Shown here piece by piece: positions 1-10,796 of a DNA stretch of 64,000 nucleotides; the first letter of the stretch is position 1, and each line of letters starts with the position of its first letter. This DNA is from an uncultured Shewanella sp. (GTDB lineage Bacteria; Pseudomonadota; Gammaproteobacteria; Enterobacterales; Shewanellaceae), in contig NZ_CANLZC010000005.1 in the NCBI RefSeq assembly GCF_947495455.1, positions 26,794 through 90,793 on the forward strand. The letters are read 5' to 3'. The position numbers and the translations under genes were made by a program. The notes under the pieces were generated by a model. That model was given only the letters and a program-made list of their open reading frames with translations. It ran no database searches and was not told the DNA's origin.

Positions 1-171
1 ATTTCTTGCAATGGCCTCAAAATAGCATATGAATAATTCTGTGCTATATAAAATAGATAGCGATTCTGTCTTTGCTCCAAACTCCCTCCTAGAATCCACG
101 CTTCATCATACTTAATACCAATGATGACTGATGCTTCCCATTAAATCACTTCACCACATCATTCCTAGATC

Positions 172-1443
172 TCAACTAGGCGGCGCCATGAGTGGCTCAA
201 TCAAACGCATATGATTAACGAGTGAACCTCTATTACTCTCCACCACACTCAATGCCGCAATACTGGCTTGACGATAAGCCTCCTTATCTTTCAAATACAC
301 AATAAGTGCTCTCGATAAAGTCTCAGCAGAATCAATAAACCTTAATCCGCCAGCTTCACTAAGTAAATCAGCAATTTCAGCGAAGTCCCAATAATAAGGG
401 CCTAATAATACTGGCAGCCCCAAAGCCGCAGGCTCCAAAGGATTATGTCCACCATTCTCAATCAATGTCCCACCAACAAAGGCTTGATCAGCTGCACCAT
501 AAAATAAGATAAGCTCTCCCATAGTATCACCCAATAACACTTGTACATCGATATCAACTTCAATCTTATCACTACGGCGAACACTCAATAATTGATGCGC
601 CGTTATTGCGGCGGCGGCGGCATTAAATTGCTCCGGATGTCTAGGTACCATAATGAGCAATGCATTTGGCTGAACAGCTAATAATTGTTTATGCGCAGTT
701 AAAATATCATCAAACTCACCAGGATGCACACTTCCTGCAACCCAAATGAAACGTTCTTGTAACTTTAAAGTCGCTCTCAATTTGGTCGCTGCATTCAGTT
801 TTACTGTGTCTATACTTAAATCAAATTTTAAACTGCCACAAGAAAAAATTTTTTCAGAATCAACCCCTAACGAAGAAAATCTCTGACTAATTGATGGCGA
901 TTGTGTGGCAATCAAATCCAATTTATTGAGCATAGGTAAAGCTAAATGAATATATTTTTGATATTGCCTCATGGATTTGTCAGATAACCTTCCATTCACT
1001 AGCATGAGTTTTGTTCCCATGTTCGCAGCAAAATGAATAAGATTTGGCCACAATTCAGTTTCCATAATAATGAGGTATTTAGGCCTAATTTTTTTTAAAA
1101 ATAAAGCAATACAAAGAGAGAAATCAAAGGGTAAATAGCAATGTTGAACGCTACCTCCTAACCCTTTTACGACCTCAGCCGATCCCGTTGGACTTGTCGT
1201 CGTCACGGTAATACTCAGCTCTGGATAGGTGGATTGTATTGCTCTAATCAAAGGCAATGCTGCAAGTGTTTCTCCCATAGAAACACTATGAATTAATATC
1301 TCTGTTTGTGAAAGTCGTTTAAACCCAAAGCGCTCAAGCCAACGTTGACGGTAATCTTCACTTTTAACGGAGCGAAATAACAAATACAACACTACCAAGG
1401 GAGAAAGGCAATATAAAAGTACGGAATACAAAAAGCGAGCCAT
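172..1443 (-). CDS. waaA: 3-deoxy-D-manno-octulosonic acid (Kdo) transferase
   Basis: Transfers Kdo from CMP-Kdo to lipid A precursor at the inner face of the cytoplasmic membrane, the first step of LPS core assembly. The N-terminus carries one hydrophobic anchor (about residues 4-24), followed by the N-terminal glycosyltransferase domain with the HSVSMGE motif (residues 52-58, the Glu being the family's catalytic base). The C-terminal half contains ENGGHNPLEPA, the nucleotide-sugar-binding signature. At 423 aa it fits the family (E. coli 425 aa). The frame opens upstream at a GTG (1455), but the ATG at 1443 gives the usual MxRFLYSxLLY start and has a GAG-type ribosome site about 9 nt before it. 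The flanking plus-strand gene is divergent. Identification is firm. Confidence 0.95.
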   Translation of the reverse strand: MARFLYSVLLYCLSPLVVLYLLFRSVKSEDYRQRWLERFGFKRLSQTEILIHSVSMGETLAALPLIRAIQSTYPELSITVTTTSPTGSAEVVKGLGGSVQHCYLPFDFSLCIALFLKKIRPKYLIIMETELWPNLIHFAANMGTKLMLVNGRLSDKSMRQYQKYIHLALPMLNKLDLIATQSPSISQRFSSLGVDSEKIFSCGSLKFDLSIDTVKLNAATKLRATLKLQERFIWVAGSVHPGEFDDILTAHKQLLAVQPNALLIMVPRHPEQFNAAAAAITAHQLLSVRRSDKIEVDIDVQVLLGDTMGELILFYGAADQAFVGGTLIENGGHNPLEPAALGLPVLLGPYYWDFAEIADLLSEAGGLRFIDSAETLSRALIVYLKDKEAYRQASIAALSVVESNRGSLVNHMRLIEPLMAPPS

Positions 1444-1700
1444 AAAATAAATCACTCAAAAAATGAAAGGAGCCAATATGCTCTTAAATAGTAACATAGT
1501 CACATAATATAAAATAAGTACAGTATTGAAATATTACAGACATAAGAATAACAAGCTGATATATAAAATAATTTATTTAAATACATTCAGTTAACCTTTA
1601 TCCATTGATATACCTCAAGACACAAAAGCAAAAAACGTCTATTATTTAATCATCATTACATGCAAAAGATTAAAATATTACTCTAAATATTGGAGTGACG

Positions 1701-2381
1701 ATGAAAACTCGAGAACGCATTATTCAAGCAAGTTGGGAATTGTTTAATAAACACGGTGAACGCAACATCTCGACTAATCATATTGCTGCCCATCTTAATA
1801 TTAGTCCAGGAAATCTCTATTATCACTTTAGAAATAAAGAAGAAATTATTCGTTGTATTTTCGATTTATATGAACAACAACTAGAAGAGCATTTTCAACC
1901 TTATATTGCAGAAGTCGTTGATGCAGAACTTTTTATCAGCTATTTTGATGCATTATTCGACACACTATGGGAATTTCGCTTCATGTACAACAACCTGTCC
2001 GATATTCTCAGTAGAGATGATAACCTTAAAACCAATTTTCAACTATCTCAAAAACAATGGGCACAACAATTAGCTCAAAATTATATCCAATTGCAACAAG
2101 ATGGCATACTCAATATTGAAGAGGAAGAAATTGCTCCCTTAGTTGACACAGTTATCATGGTGTCAAATTTTTGGATCAGCTATAAATTTACACAATCTTC
2201 TTCTCCAATCGGTTCGATCAGTAAAGGGTCTTTATACGAAGGTATACTGAGAGTATTACTGCTTATGCAAAGATATGCTGCACCGGGTACTGAAGAGATA
2301 TTTGCTAAAACAGCTAAATATTATCACTCTCAAGAAATGTCTAATAAGCTTAATTTAGAAACAAGAGGCATACTTGAATAA
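1701..2381 (+). CDS. TetR/AcrR family regulator, copy 1 of a tandem pair
   Basis: DNA-binding regulator of 226 aa. The N-terminal helix-turn-helix (about residues 1-55) is classic TetR, ending in SPGNLYYHFRNKE. The C-terminal ligand and dimer domain has no signature that reveals an inducer. Start chosen at the ATG because GGAG lies 5 nt upstream; a GTG two codons earlier overlaps that ribosome site. The next gene is a paralogue: the two N-termini agree at about 50 of 58 positions and the C-termini are clearly related but more diverged, which suggests local duplication with a shared or similar operator and different effectors. The target is unknown; it could be self, the neighbour, or divergent waaA. 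Confidence 0.88.
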   Translation: MKTRERIIQASWELFNKHGERNISTNHIAAHLNISPGNLYYHFRNKEEIIRCIFDLYEQQLEEHFQPYIAEVVDAELFISYFDALFDTLWEFRFMYNNLSDILSRDDNLKTNFQLSQKQWAQQLAQNYIQLQQDGILNIEEEEIAPLVDTVIMVSNFWISYKFTQSSSPIGSISKGSLYEGILRVLLLMQRYAAPGTEEIFAKTAKYYHSQEMSNKLNLETRGILE

Positions 2382-2519
2382 ATAAGCATAAAAAAATGAA
2401 ATATTTAAATACCTTAATTAGAATATATATTATGATTATGCCTGATCAACATACTGAATAACACATCTTCTTATGTGGTATCTTGGTATAGTAACTGTTC
2501 AATTTATTTAGGAATTTGC

Positions 2520-3194
2520 ATGAAAACCCGTGATAAAATCGTTCAGGCAAGCTTAGAATTATTTAATAAGCATGGCGAAAGAAATATCAGTACTAATCAT
2601 ATCGCAGCCCATTTGAATATGAGTCCAGGAAATCTTTACTATCATTTTCGAAATAAAGAAGATATTATTCGCTCGATATTCACCTTATATGAATCTGATA
2701 TTATTAGAGATTTTAAACCTTATCTGGTTCAAGAAGTAAATAGCGAATTATTGCTGAACTATTTTGATACTTTATTTAATATCCTATGGAATTACCGCTT
2801 TTTATATAATAACTTAGCAGATATTCTTAGCCGAGATGAAGTGCTTAAAGTTCGCTACCGTCAAACTCAAGAGCAAGTGTTAAGCCGCTCAAATTACATC
2901 ATCGCTCAGCTCAAAGATGATGGTGTACTTATCATTGATGAAAATGACATTGGACCACTGGCTGACACGCTCAAATTGATGACTAGCTTTTGGGTCAGTT
3001 ATAAATTAACACAATCTAAATCCCCCATAGGCTCGGTTAGTAAAGCTTCTTTATATGAAGGAGTACTCAGAGTATTGCTTATTTTAAAAACCTACGCCGC
3101 CCCGAACTCAATCTCCACCTTTGATAAGCTCAAAGCACACTACCAAAAACAAGCTGATGCATCTCTTGAATCTGATGAACAAATAAAAGGATGA
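2520..3194 (+). CDS. TetR/AcrR family regulator, copy 2 of a tandem pair
   Basis: A 224-aa TetR-type repressor, paralogue of the gene just upstream. The helix-turn-helix (about residues 1-55, NISTNHIAAHLNMSPGNLYY) is almost identical to copy 1, while the ligand domain differs at many positions. The frame is open from 2475, but the ATG at 2520 aligns exactly with copy 1 and has AGGA 6 nt upstream, so the longer form is unlikely. The 138-nt gap between the copies is AT-rich and has no obvious terminator, so both may be co-transcribed. kbl follows after about 190 nt. The duplicated recognition helix implies both bind the same DNA sequence. Regulatory target not identifiable here. Confidence 0.88.
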   Translation: MKTRDKIVQASLELFNKHGERNISTNHIAAHLNMSPGNLYYHFRNKEDIIRSIFTLYESDIIRDFKPYLVQEVNSELLLNYFDTLFNILWNYRFLYNNLADILSRDEVLKVRYRQTQEQVLSRSNYIIAQLKDDGVLIIDENDIGPLADTLKLMTSFWVSYKLTQSKSPIGSVSKASLYEGVLRVLLILKTYAAPNSISTFDKLKAHYQKQADASLESDEQIKG

Positions 3195-3382
3195 ATATGC
3201 ACTAAATCAATGAGCGTACTAAAGCGGTAGCCTATCTGCTAACCCATTAGATCAATTAATCAAAATAGTTTTCATGCTTCAAACTATATCATCCTATGAA
3301 ATAAAGCTGTAGGGCAAATCAGTTTCCCGCTAAAATGTCACTCTATTTCGATCTGCACTCATCCCCCTCGATGGAGAAAAAA

Positions 3383-4579
3383 ATGGCTAAAAATGCATTC
3401 TATAGTCAAATAAATCAACAAATTTCCGATGTTAAAACCGAAGGCTTATACAAAAGTGAGCGAGTCATTGTTTCTCCTCAACAAACGTCCATCGAAGTTA
3501 ATGGTGATCACGTTATTAATTTCTGTGCTAATAATTATTTAGGCTTAGCCAATCATTCCCAGCTCATTGAAGCTGCAAAAGAGGGACTCAATGAGCACGG
3601 CTTCGGTATGGCATCCGTTCGCTTCATTTGCGGAACCCAAGATATCCATAAACAACTTGAATCTAGCCTCAGTGATTTTCTAGGTATGGAAGATACCATT
3701 CTTTATTCTTCATGTTTTGACGCTAATGCTGGATTATTTGAAACCTTACTCAGCAAAGAAGATGCCATTATTTCTGATGCGTTAAATCACGCTTCTATCA
3801 TTGATGGGGTACGTTTATGTAAAGCGCAACGCTTTCGTTATGCCAATAACGATATGCAAGATTTAGAAGCACAACTCATTGCCGCAAAAGAGGCGAATGT
3901 ACGCCATATCCTCATTGCGACTGATGGTGTTTTTTCTATGGATGGGGTCATAGCTAACCTTCAAGGGATCTGTGATCTCGCCGATAAATACGGTGCTTTA
4001 GTCATGGTTGATGACTCTCATGCGGTAGGCTTTGTCGGTGCAAATGGCCGAGGTACCCATGAGTTTTGCCAAGTCATGGATAGAGTTGACATCATCACAG
4101 GCACCTTAGGAAAAGCATTAGGCGGCGCATCAGGTGGATTTACCTCTGGTAAAAAAGAGGTCATTGAATGGCTACGTCAACGATCTCGCCCTTATTTGTT
4201 TTCTAATTCATTGGCTCCGGCTATTGTCAATGCCTCCCTTGAAGTACTTGATATGTTGAAAAATGGCCATGAACTACGTAAAGCGGTTTGGGAAAACAGT
4301 CGCTATTTCCGTGAAAAAATGTCCGCCGCTGGTTTCACACTTGCCGGGGCTGATCATGCAATTATTCCAGTCATGATTGGCGATGCAAAGCTCGCCAGCG
4401 ATTTTGCTCAACGTCTACTTGCCGAACACATTTATGTGATCGGATTCTCTTTCCCTGTGGTACCGAAAAACCAAGCTAGGATCAGAACACAAATGTCTGC
4501 AGCCCATACTCGAGAACAACTCGATCATGCCATCGAAGCCTTCACTCGAATAGGAAGAGAGATGGGCATAATCAAGTAG
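3383..4579 (+). CDS. kbl: glycine C-acetyltransferase (2-amino-3-ketobutyrate CoA ligase)
   Basis: PLP enzyme that splits 2-amino-3-ketobutyrate with CoA to glycine and acetyl-CoA, the second step of threonine degradation after Tdh. Belongs to the alpha-oxoamine synthase family. The PLP lysine is in GTLGKALGG at residue 244, and [14 protein letters not shown] and [10 protein letters not shown] are conserved. The frame is open from 3335, but the ATG at 3383 has GGAG 6 nt upstream and gives 398 aa, the same length as the E. coli enzyme. tdh follows after 9 nt, so the two are an operon converting threonine to glycine. Confidence 0.97.
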   Translation: MAKNAFYSQINQQISDVKTEGLYKSERVIVSPQQTSIEVNGDHVINFCANNYLGLANHSQLIEAAKEGLNEHGFGMASVRFICGTQDIHKQLESSLSDFLGMEDTILYSSCFDANAGLFETLLSKEDAIISDALNHASIIDGVRLCKAQRFRYANNDMQDLEAQLIAAKEANVRHILIATDGVFSMDGVIANLQGICDLADKYGALVMVDDSHAVGFVGANGRGTHEFCQVMDRVDIITGTLGKALGGASGGFTSGKKEVIEWLRQRSRPYLFSNSLAPAIVNASLEVLDMLKNGHELRKAVWENSRYFREKMSAAGFTLAGADHAIIPVMIGDAKLASDFAQRLLAEHIYVIGFSFPVVPKNQARIRTQMSAAHTREQLDHAIEAFTRIGREMGIIK

Positions 4580-4588
4580 GAAACCATG

Positions 4589-5614
4589 ATGAAAGCACTC
4601 AGTAAATTAAAAGCGGAGCCGGGAATTTGGATGATTGATGCACCCAAGCCTCAGCTCGGCCCCAATGACCTTTTGATTAAAATCAGAAAAACAGCTATTT
4701 GTGGAACTGATGTTCACATCTATAAATGGGATGAATGGTCTCAAAATACCATCCCTGTTCCTATGATCATTGGCCATGAATATGTCGGTACTGTTGTTGA
4801 AATAGGTCAAGAAGTCAAAGGTTACAGCATTGGCGATCGTGTTTCAGGTGAAGGTCACATTACCTGTGGTTATTGCCGAAACTGTCGAGGTGGTCGCACC
4901 CATTTATGTCGAAATACTTCAGGTGTGGGCGTTAATCGTGAGGGTGCCTTTGCAGAATATTTAGTGATCCCTGCATTTAATGCATTTAAAATTCCAAACG
5001 ATATTTCAGATGATCTTGCCGCTATCTTTGATCCTTTTGGCAATGCTGTTCACACGGCATTATCCTTCGATTTAGTCGGTGAAGACGTGCTCATTACAGG
5101 TGCAGGCCCCATAGGTATTATGGCTGCGGCCGTTTGTCGACATGTAGGAGCCAGACATGTGGTGATCACCGATGTCAATGAATATCGATTAGCACTGGCT
5201 AAAGAAATGGGCGCAACAAAAGCCGTCAATGTGGCAAAAGAAAACCTCACCGATGTTATGGCTGAACTCGGCATGACAGAAGGCTTTGATGTGGGTTTAG
5301 AAATGTCTGGTGTACCCAGCGCATTTCACGCCATGTTAAATACAATGAACCATGGTGGAAAAATTGCCATGCTTGGGATCCCAGGCTCTGAAATGCCCAT
5401 AGACTGGAGTAAAGTTATCTTTAAGGGATTAACAATAAAGGGGATCTATGGAAGAGAGATGTTTGAAACTTGGTATAAAATGGCCAGCCTAATTCAATCG
5501 GGCCTCGACCTTTCTCCCATCATTACCCATCACTTTCCAATCGATGAATTTCAAGCAGGCTTTGATGCCATGTGTTCGGGGCAATCAGGAAAAGTCATTC
5601 TAAGCTGGGAGTAA
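4589..5614 (+). CDS. tdh: L-threonine 3-dehydrogenase
   Basis: Zinc-dependent medium-chain dehydrogenase oxidising L-threonine to 2-amino-3-ketobutyrate with NAD+, the substrate of Kbl. The catalytic-zinc Cys38 (AICGTD) and the GHEYVG His-Glu are present. The structural zinc site is the cysteine cluster in [19 protein letters not shown]. The Rossmann motif [10 protein letters not shown] follows. The product is 341 aa from the second of two adjacent ATGs (4586 and 4589), matching E. coli exactly; AGGA straddles the end of kbl. Cotranscribed with kbl, and ends before a strong hairpin at 5642-5673. Confidence 0.97.
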   Translation: MKALSKLKAEPGIWMIDAPKPQLGPNDLLIKIRKTAICGTDVHIYKWDEWSQNTIPVPMIIGHEYVGTVVEIGQEVKGYSIGDRVSGEGHITCGYCRNCRGGRTHLCRNTSGVGVNREGAFAEYLVIPAFNAFKIPNDISDDLAAIFDPFGNAVHTALSFDLVGEDVLITGAGPIGIMAAAVCRHVGARHVVITDVNEYRLALAKEMGATKAVNVAKENLTDVMAELGMTEGFDVGLEMSGVPSAFHAMLNTMNHGGKIAMLGIPGSEMPIDWSKVIFKGLTIKGIYGREMFETWYKMASLIQSGLDLSPIITHHFPIDEFQAGFDAMCSGQSGKVILSWE

Positions 5615-5641
5615 CTCTGGCGTTCATAGCGTTACCCATAC

Positions 5642-5673
5642 AACACACCCCGCTGATTCTAGTTGGGTGTGTT
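5642..5673 (+). terminator. hairpin after kbl-tdh
   Basis: Perfect 9-bp stem AACACACCC / GGGTGTGTT with a 14-nt loop, 28 nt after the tdh stop. Only a short T-rich tail follows, so termination may be partial. Confidence 0.6.
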
Positions 5674-5721
5674 ATTATGCCTTCATCAGTATTATTTAGC
5701 ATTAAAACACACAGGTTTACC

Positions 5722-6030
5722 ATGTCAGACTTTACACATTTAAGCGTTAATCAACTCATTCAAATGAAAGAATCTTCTTCTGACTTACAAATCGTCGACA
5801 TTCGAGATAGTGCCAGTTTTGAAAAAGGTCATATACCGCAATCTTCAAATTTAAATAATGAGAATCTCGCTCACTTTATTGGAAAAGCAGATATGGATCA
5901 GCCATTAATTGTTGTATGTTATCACGGGATCAGTAGCCAAAATGCCGCTCAGTATTTACATGAACAAGGATTTGATCAAGTGTATAGTCTTGATGGTGGA
6001 TTTGAAGCGTGGCAGCAAGCTCACCTTTAA
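5722..6030 (+). CDS. glpE: thiosulfate sulfurtransferase GlpE (single-domain rhodanese)
   Basis: Cytoplasmic rhodanese that moves sulfane sulfur from thiosulfate to cyanide or thioredoxin-type acceptors. The active-site loop CYHGIS starts at Cys66 and is typical of GlpE. The N-terminal IVDIRD and the C-terminal LDGGFEAW are the standard rhodanese signatures. The frame is open from 5572, inside tdh, but the ATG at 5722 gives a 102-aa protein of normal GlpE size (E. coli 108 aa), and the 5' extension has no family match. glpG follows 35 nt downstream as in enterobacterial glpEG, here without glpR or glpD. Confidence 0.93.
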   Translation: MSDFTHLSVNQLIQMKESSSDLQIVDIRDSASFEKGHIPQSSNLNNENLAHFIGKADMDQPLIVVCYHGISSQNAAQYLHEQGFDQVYSLDGGFEAWQQAHL

Positions 6031-6064
6031 CCCGTAGCATACAAACAGTTAAGGATAATAATTG

Positions 6065-6895
6065 ATGATTGAAATTGGTAAACTGCCCAACGCAAGAGCC
6101 GCTCAAGCACTGGTTGATTATCTCAAAGGCAAACAAATATTATGCGAAATACACCCATCCGAGGAAGGGGTGATTTTAGTACTGCTTCAAGAAGAGCACT
6201 TATCACGTGTCCGTCAAGAATATCATGACTTCATTAGCAACCCCTATCAAAGTAAATATCTAGAAGCCTCTTGGAAAAACGGCGACAGCTATACTCAAAT
6301 TGATTATGGTTCACCGGGATTACATTTACTGAGCCAATTTATGACAGGCGCTGGGCCATTAACCCTTACGGTTATAGTGTTATGTATTGCCATTTTTGCC
6401 GCAATGAACCTTGGGTTTTCTAATCCCATTTTTGAGCATTTATCTTTTTTTGGTGCAACCTCTAATACGTCATTTCTTGAGTTTTGGCGACTATTCACTC
6501 CGAGCTTACTTCACTTTTCTGCATTACATATCATTTTCAATTTAATATGGTGGTGGTATTTAGGTGGGAAAATTGAAACCAAAATAGGCTTTACACCATT
6601 ATTCATTTTATTAGTTGTGGCAGGAACGCTCCCCAACATCTTGCAATATGCCATCGCAGGCCCCTATTTTGGAGGCCTGTCTGGAGTGGTGTATGCCCTA
6701 CTTGGGTATACTTGGTTAATGGGACTAAAAAAACCACAGGCAGGAATTGGCATTCCTCCTTCTTACATGATCTTCATGCTGATATGGCTAGCATTAGGTT
6801 TTACGAATATCTTTGGTTTTTCTGTTGCAAATGGTGCTCATATTGGCGGGCTAGTCATTGGCTTACTTCAAGCCAGCATTGATAGTCGAAGATAA
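6065..6895 (+). CDS. glpG: rhomboid intramembrane serine protease GlpG
   Basis: Cleaves transmembrane helices of membrane proteins inside the inner membrane. The N-terminal cytoplasmic domain (about residues 1-75) is followed by six membrane segments. The catalytic dyad is Ser206 (GGLSGVVYALLGY) and His259 (NGAHIGG), and the HIIFNLIWWWYLGGKIE segment is the GlpG TM2 signature. Start at the ATG at 6065 with AAGGA 9 nt upstream; a TTG just before it is unlikely. At 276 aa it equals E. coli GlpG. Operon with glpE. Confidence 0.95.
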   Translation: MIEIGKLPNARAAQALVDYLKGKQILCEIHPSEEGVILVLLQEEHLSRVRQEYHDFISNPYQSKYLEASWKNGDSYTQIDYGSPGLHLLSQFMTGAGPLTLTVIVLCIAIFAAMNLGFSNPIFEHLSFFGATSNTSFLEFWRLFTPSLLHFSALHIIFNLIWWWYLGGKIETKIGFTPLFILLVVAGTLPNILQYAIAGPYFGGLSGVVYALLGYTWLMGLKKPQAGIGIPPSYMIFMLIWLALGFTNIFGFSVANGAHIGGLVIGLLQASIDSRR

Positions 6896-6897
6896 CA

Positions 6898-6924
6898 ATC
6901 ATCCCCAATAAGCTTGGGGATGAT
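6898..6924. terminator. bidirectional hairpin between convergent glpG and elbB
   Basis: Perfect 9-bp stem ATCATCCCC / GGGGATGAT with a 9-nt loop, directly after the glpG stop and just beyond the end of elbB on the other strand. No long T tract on either strand. Confidence 0.55.
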
Positions 6925-6944
6925 ATACCCGTGATAATGCCATT

Positions 6945-7610
6945 TTATGTTGTTTCACCACACATCTTTGCCACTTGTTTGATCAAAGCCGCAATACTTG
7001 AATGCACCTGAGAAATATTTTCAGCAAGCATGTAAGCGGGTGTGCTAGCAATGTTATTTACTTCATCAACAACCACCTCGTCAACAGCCGCCTTCTGATG
7101 TTGTCCACCCATTTGATTAAAGGCTGTGGCTGTTTCAACATCAGCGCCAATTGTTCCAATTGCATTTTCCCCAAAAATTTTCGGGATCATCACAGGTGAA
7201 ATACACATGAAACCAATCGGTTTTCTATTTTCAGAAAAATGACAAATAAAATCTTTAACCTGAGGTGCTATTTCATGCTTAGCGCCATTTATGGCAAAAT
7301 CACACAAGTTCTTAGCCGCACCAAAGCCTCCGGGGATCACTAAGGCATCAAATTCATCAATATTCAATTTATCACAAGCCAATATATTGCCTCGTGCAAT
7401 TCTGGCCGACTCGGCTAAAACTCGTCGCTCTGCATTATCGTCAACTTCACCGGTCAAGTGATCCACAACGTGCATTTGCATAATATCAGGAGCAAAACAC
7501 TGATATTTTATCCCCCAACGCTCCAGCTCTAACATGGTCAAAACTGATTCATGAATTTCACTGCCATCATACACACCACAGCCACTCAACAGAATCGCTA
7601 TTTTTGTCAT
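6945..7610 (-). CDS. elbB: ElbB, DJ-1/PfpI-like glyoxalase
   Basis: Member of the DJ-1/PfpI superfamily. The E. coli homologue is linked to isoprenoid synthesis and has glyoxalase activity, converting glyoxal to glycolate in the cytoplasm. The N-terminus (KIAILLSGCGVYDG), the glycine loop VIPGGFGAAKNLCDFA, and the nucleophile elbow GFMCISP with Cys136 are visible. At 221 aa it is close to E. coli's 217 aa. Transcribed divergently from polA across a 387-nt spacer. The biological substrate is uncertain for the family as a whole. Confidence 0.92.
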   Translation of the reverse strand: MTKIAILLSGCGVYDGSEIHESVLTMLELERWGIKYQCFAPDIMQMHVVDHLTGEVDDNAERRVLAESARIARGNILACDKLNIDEFDALVIPGGFGAAKNLCDFAINGAKHEIAPQVKDFICHFSENRKPIGFMCISPVMIPKIFGENAIGTIGADVETATAFNQMGGQHQKAAVDEVVVDEVNNIASTPAYMLAENISQVHSSIAALIKQVAKMCGETT

Positions 7611-7997
7611 TAAAAATCTCTCCTATATGTCATTTTGTTTTAAAAGAAGCAAAATAAAATGCTTGATCTGGTTATTTTTCATGCTAAATTAGAACACCTA
7701 CTCTCTATTTGATTAATAAACAATCTAATGGCGACTTTAACAACAAAAAATAATAAAAAAATCCACAAATATTGATTTTTTAATCTACACTATGAATTAG
7801 CTTAAAAACAAATCATTAAACTAATATTTTCATATACTTAATTTAAATGTAGTATTCGTTTTGTCTTTGGTCGTACGGTTATTCCATTTTTAACTAACAG
7901 ACTTATCCACAAGGGTAGTCTGAATTGATCATGGCTGAAACTAGCCTTCTATGGCATGCTATCACTCTTTTCGCTCCCCAATTGATACTAAAATATT
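7611..7997. other. 387-nt divergent spacer, elbB / polA
   Basis: Very AT-rich between 7,690 and 7,860, with no open frame of note. Contains a consensus DnaA box (7903-7911) about 90 nt upstream of polA, and presumably divergent promoters for elbB and polA that cannot be placed with confidence. Confidence 0.6.
7903..7911 (+). promoter_or_regulatory. DnaA box upstream of polA
   Basis: TTATCCACA is an exact match to the strong DnaA-box consensus TTATNCACA, about 90 nt before the polA start. In E. coli DnaA is reported to stimulate polA expression, so the site could be functional here. A single 9-mer match can also arise by chance. Confidence 0.5.
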
Positions 7998-10748
7998 ATG
8001 CCCGATCTCACAGAAAATCCTTTAGTGCTTGTTGATGGCTCTTCTTACCTTTATAGAGCTTATTATGCACCGCCACATCTTACCAACTCAAAAGGCGAAG
8101 CCACTGGGGCAGTCTACGGCGTGATTAATATGCTTCGCAGTTTATTAAAACAATATCAACCTACACAAATGGCCGTCATTTTTGATGCAAAAGGTAGCAC
8201 CTTCAGAAATGAAATGTATGCTGAATACAAAGCACAACGTCCACCCATGCCCGATGATTTACGTTCACAGATTGAACCACTTCATCGTATTATCAAAGCA
8301 CTCGGCCTGCCACTTATCAGTATTCCAGGAGTCGAAGCCGATGATGTTATTGGTACGCTTTCAACACAAGCCAGTTTAGCAGGCCGCTCAGTGCTTATTA
8401 GCACGGGAGACAAAGACATGGCTCAACTAGTCAATAAAAAAGTCACCCTGATTAATACTATGACTGATACCATCATGGGGATAGATGAAGTCACTGAAAA
8501 ATTTGGTGTTGGTCCAGAATTAATCATTGACTTATTAGCCTTACAAGGTGACAAAGCAGACAATATTCCAGGTCTTCCCGGCGTTGGCGAAAAAACAGCA
8601 CTTGCCATGCTTCAAGGCATTGGTGGAATAGAAGACATTATCAATCAGGCAGATAAAATCCCTGCATTAGGATTTCGTGGCTCAAAGACCATGCCAGCCA
8701 AACTGGCAGAACATGGTGATATGCTCAAACTTTCCTATAAACTAGCAACCATCAAACTCGATGTTGAATTAGATAAAACTTGGCAACAGCTTGACGTTCA
8801 ACCCGTAGATCAAGATGCACTCATTCAATGTTACAGTGAAATGGAATTTAAACGTTGGTTAGCTGAGGTATTAAATAAAGAAAACGGCTCAAACAAATCA
8901 ATTCCAAACAATAGCACTGATCCTGCAACCCAGATTCAAGTTGAATATAAAACCATTTTAACAGAGGAAGTACTGGATCACTGGCTTGAAAAGCTCACTG
9001 AAGCTCAACTCATTGCCATTGATACTGAAACAAGCAGTTTAAACTATATGGAAGCTAAATTAGTTGGCCTATCCTTTTCTATAGAAGTCGGTAAAGCCGC
9101 CTATTTACCTTTATGTCACGATTATCTTGATGCACCCGAACAATTGGACTTTGAAGTCACACTCAAAAAACTTAAGCCTATTTTAGAAAACCCCAACATA
9201 CATAAAGTGGGTCAAAACCTCAAATATGATATGAGTGTACTGGCCAATCATAATGTTACATTGTCCGGTATTCAGTTCGATACTATGTTAGAGTCTTATG
9301 TCTTCAACTCTGTTGTGTCTAAACATAACATGGACGACTTAGCCCTTAAATATTTAAGCCACAAAAATATAAAGTTTGAAGATGTGGCAGGTAAAGGCGC
9401 TAAACAACTCACTTTTAATCAAATACCTCTTGAAACTGCTGCCCCTTATGCTGCAGAAGATGCAGATATCACCTTAAGGTTACATCAAACCTTATGGTCG
9501 AAATTAAGCTCTGAAAAAGAATTGACCTCCGTTTTTAACAATATAGAATTACCTTTAGTCAGTATTCTTTCACGCATAGAGCGCCATGGCGTTCTCATTG
9601 ATAGCATGCTACTTAGCCAGCAAAGCACTGAGCTTGCTCAAAAAATAGATGATTTAGAGCAAAAAGCCTATGCTATTGCCGAAGAGCCTTTTAATTTAAG
9701 TTCTCCCAAACAATTACAAACATTGTTCTTTGAAAAGCTGGGTTACCCTATTATCAAAAAAACCCCTAAAGGTGCCCCCTCGACAGCAGAAGAAGTATTA
9801 GTCGAATTATCCCTAGATTATCCCTTACCCAAAATTATTTTAGAGCATCGCAGTCTTTCAAAATTAAAAAGTACCTACACAGATAAACTGCCTTTGATGG
9901 TCAATCCACAAACAGGCAGAGTTCACACTAGCTATCATCAGGCTAATGCTGCCACTGGACGTTTATCCTCTAGCGAGCCAAACCTACAAAATATTCCCAT
10001 CAGAACCGAAGAGGGTCGCAAAATACGTCATGCATTTATCGCCCCTAAAGGTAAGAAAATTCTCGCTGCCGATTATTCTCAAATTGAGCTCAGGATCATG
10101 GCTCACTTATCCCAAGATCAAGGCCTCTTGACTGCATTTGCGGAAGGTAAAGATATCCACAAAGCAACAGCAGCGGAAGTTTTTGATGTCGACTTTGATG
10201 AAGTCACCTCTGATCAACGCCGCAGAGCTAAAGCCGTTAATTTTGGCCTCATCTACGGCATGTCAGCCTTTGGTTTAGCCAAACAACTTGATATTCCACG
10301 AAATGAAGCTCAAAGCTATATTGATACTTATTTTAAACGTTATCCAGGCGTATTAACCTATATGGAAGAAACCCGCGCAATTGCTGCTGAACACGGCTAT
10401 GTTTCGACCTTATTTGGAAGAAGGCTCTATTTACCTGCCATTAAAGACAGAAATGCCATGCGGCGCCAAGCCGCAGAAAGAGCGGCCATTAACGCTCCTA
10501 TGCAAGGCACAGCGGCTGATATCATTAAAAAAGCCATGATATCAGTCGATCAGTGGATCACCGATGAGGCACAAGGTGAAATCGCTCTGATCATGCAAGT
10601 ACATGATGAGCTTGTTTTTGAAGTTGACGCAGATAAAGCAGAGGTTTTCCAAGAAAAAATCTGTGATTTAATGGCCAAAGCTGCCGATTTAGATGTTGAA
10701 TTATTAGCCGAGTCAGGTATAGGTGATAATTGGGAAGAGGCTCACTAA
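7998..10748 (+). CDS. polA: DNA polymerase I
   Basis: Repair and Okazaki-fragment polymerase with three domains. The 5'-3' exonuclease spans about residues 1-290. The proofreading 3'-5' exonuclease spans about 320-510, with the DTET metal-binding motif intact at about 342. The polymerase domain spans about 530-916, with motif A DYSQIELR near 692, motif [14 protein letters not shown] near 742 and motif C QVHDE near 867. At 916 aa it is slightly shorter than E. coli (928 aa), and all catalytic motifs are intact. It stands alone, ends at a clear terminator, and is followed by the Spot 42 gene as in enterobacteria and vibrios. Confidence 0.98.
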   Translation: MPDLTENPLVLVDGSSYLYRAYYAPPHLTNSKGEATGAVYGVINMLRSLLKQYQPTQMAVIFDAKGSTFRNEMYAEYKAQRPPMPDDLRSQIEPLHRIIKALGLPLISIPGVEADDVIGTLSTQASLAGRSVLISTGDKDMAQLVNKKVTLINTMTDTIMGIDEVTEKFGVGPELIIDLLALQGDKADNIPGLPGVGEKTALAMLQGIGGIEDIINQADKIPALGFRGSKTMPAKLAEHGDMLKLSYKLATIKLDVELDKTWQQLDVQPVDQDALIQCYSEMEFKRWLAEVLNKENGSNKSIPNNSTDPATQIQVEYKTILTEEVLDHWLEKLTEAQLIAIDTETSSLNYMEAKLVGLSFSIEVGKAAYLPLCHDYLDAPEQLDFEVTLKKLKPILENPNIHKVGQNLKYDMSVLANHNVTLSGIQFDTMLESYVFNSVVSKHNMDDLALKYLSHKNIKFEDVAGKGAKQLTFNQIPLETAAPYAAEDADITLRLHQTLWSKLSSEKELTSVFNNIELPLVSILSRIERHGVLIDSMLLSQQSTELAQKIDDLEQKAYAIAEEPFNLSSPKQLQTLFFEKLGYPIIKKTPKGAPSTAEEVLVELSLDYPLPKIILEHRSLSKLKSTYTDKLPLMVNPQTGRVHTSYHQANAATGRLSSSEPNLQNIPIRTEEGRKIRHAFIAPKGKKILAADYSQIELRIMAHLSQDQGLLTAFAEGKDIHKATAAEVFDVDFDEVTSDQRRRAKAVNFGLIYGMSAFGLAKQLDIPRNEAQSYIDTYFKRYPGVLTYMEETRAIAAEHGYVSTLFGRRLYLPAIKDRNAMRRQAAERAAINAPMQGTAADIIKKAMISVDQWITDEAQGEIALIMQVHDELVFEVDADKAEVFQEKICDLMAKAADLDVELLAESGIGDNWEEAH

Positions 10749-10766
10749 TACTCAAATCTTTAATCA

Positions 10767-10796
10767 GGCATTAGTTTTAGCAAGCTAATGCCTTTT
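10767..10796 (+). terminator. polA terminator
   Basis: Perfect 8-bp stem GGCATTAG / CTAATGCC followed by TTTT, 18 nt after the polA stop codon. Confidence 0.8.
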
